DNA from: an uncultured Microbulbifer sp.
GTDB taxonomy: Bacteria; Pseudomonadota; Gammaproteobacteria; Pseudomonadales; Cellvibrionaceae
Reading direction: 5' to 3'
DNA: 48,219 nt
NCBI RefSeq assembly: GCF_947489355.1
Contig: NZ_CANLDD010000033.1
Location: forward strand, 1 to 48,219
Shown here: piece by piece, positions 48,191 through 48,219 of the stretch
Numbering within the stretch: position 1 is the stretch's first letter
Layout: each line of letters begins with the position of its first letter
The notes under the pieces: model-generated
What the model was told of the DNA's origin: nothing
What the model saw: only the letters and a program-made list of their open reading frames with translations
Database searches by the model: none
Position numbers and translations under genes: made by a program

Positions 48191-48219
48191 TTTGACAGAT
48201 CCGGAAGTCCCATAGTAAC

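Overview
The window looks like most or all of the backbone of a self-transmissible plasmid (or a very similar integrative conjugative element) from a gammaproteobacterium. It carries a complete F-type type IV secretion operon, a coupling protein, a candidate relaxase, a ParA/ParB pair, two further ParB-like proteins, three anti-restriction-type genes (KlcA/ArdB, ArdC and a widespread plasmid orphan), KfrA, a KorC-like repressor, VapBC and a Fic-type protein. Codon and GC texture (about 50% in the tra genes, visibly lower in parts of 1.1-4.0 kb) and the marker mix suggest a marine gammaproteobacterium, perhaps of the Microbulbifer/Cellvibrio group; that placement is a guess. I see no rRNA, tRNA, CRISPR array or recognisable replication initiator. 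I cannot tell whether the window ends join as a circle.

Layout. 0-9 kb is an accessory and stability region, mostly on the minus strand: a truncated tyrosine recombinase, small membrane proteins, Fic plus KorC-like regulator, anti-restriction KlcA under a KorC-type operator, KfrA, VapBC and an intact tyrosine recombinase. Two copies of a ~100-nt structured element sit in inverted orientation at 0.8 and 7.1 kb. 9.2-14 kb holds a 601-aa ParB-like protein and small orphans. 14.0-15.0 kb is a decayed topoisomerase gene. 15.0-20.3 kb holds a 280-aa ParB-like protein, the coupling protein TraD, an 880-bp hairpin-rich non-coding segment and a MOB_C/replication-relaxation-like protein. A 16-bp palindrome GTTTCAC-NN-GTGAAAC recurs six times from 16.0 to 21.1 kb. 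20.4-40.1 kb is one tra operon: transglycosylase, OmpA-like lipoprotein, pilin, TraL, E, K, B, V, C, TrbI, S26 peptidase, TraW, U, TrbC, TraN, F, H, G. 40.2-43.8 kb holds small genes, many behind a recurring 5' leader, and ArdC. 43.8-44.8 kb encodes a hemerythrin-like protein and a truncated hemoglobin. 45.3-48.2 kb is parA-parB and three small genes.

How it fits together. TraD, the MOB_C-like protein and the hairpin-rich segment between their divergent genes form a plausible DNA-processing module that feeds the tra channel. Repeated cis elements appear to tie the modules together: the GTTTCAC palindromes over the mobilisation genes, an ATCAAAATA/TATTTTGAT inverted repeat in front of the tra operon, the 40.6-kb genes, ardC and parA, a KorC-type operator in front of klcA and one orphan, and two families of promoter-proximal leader sequences placed in front of unrelated small genes. 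These cis networks are the most novel part of the window.
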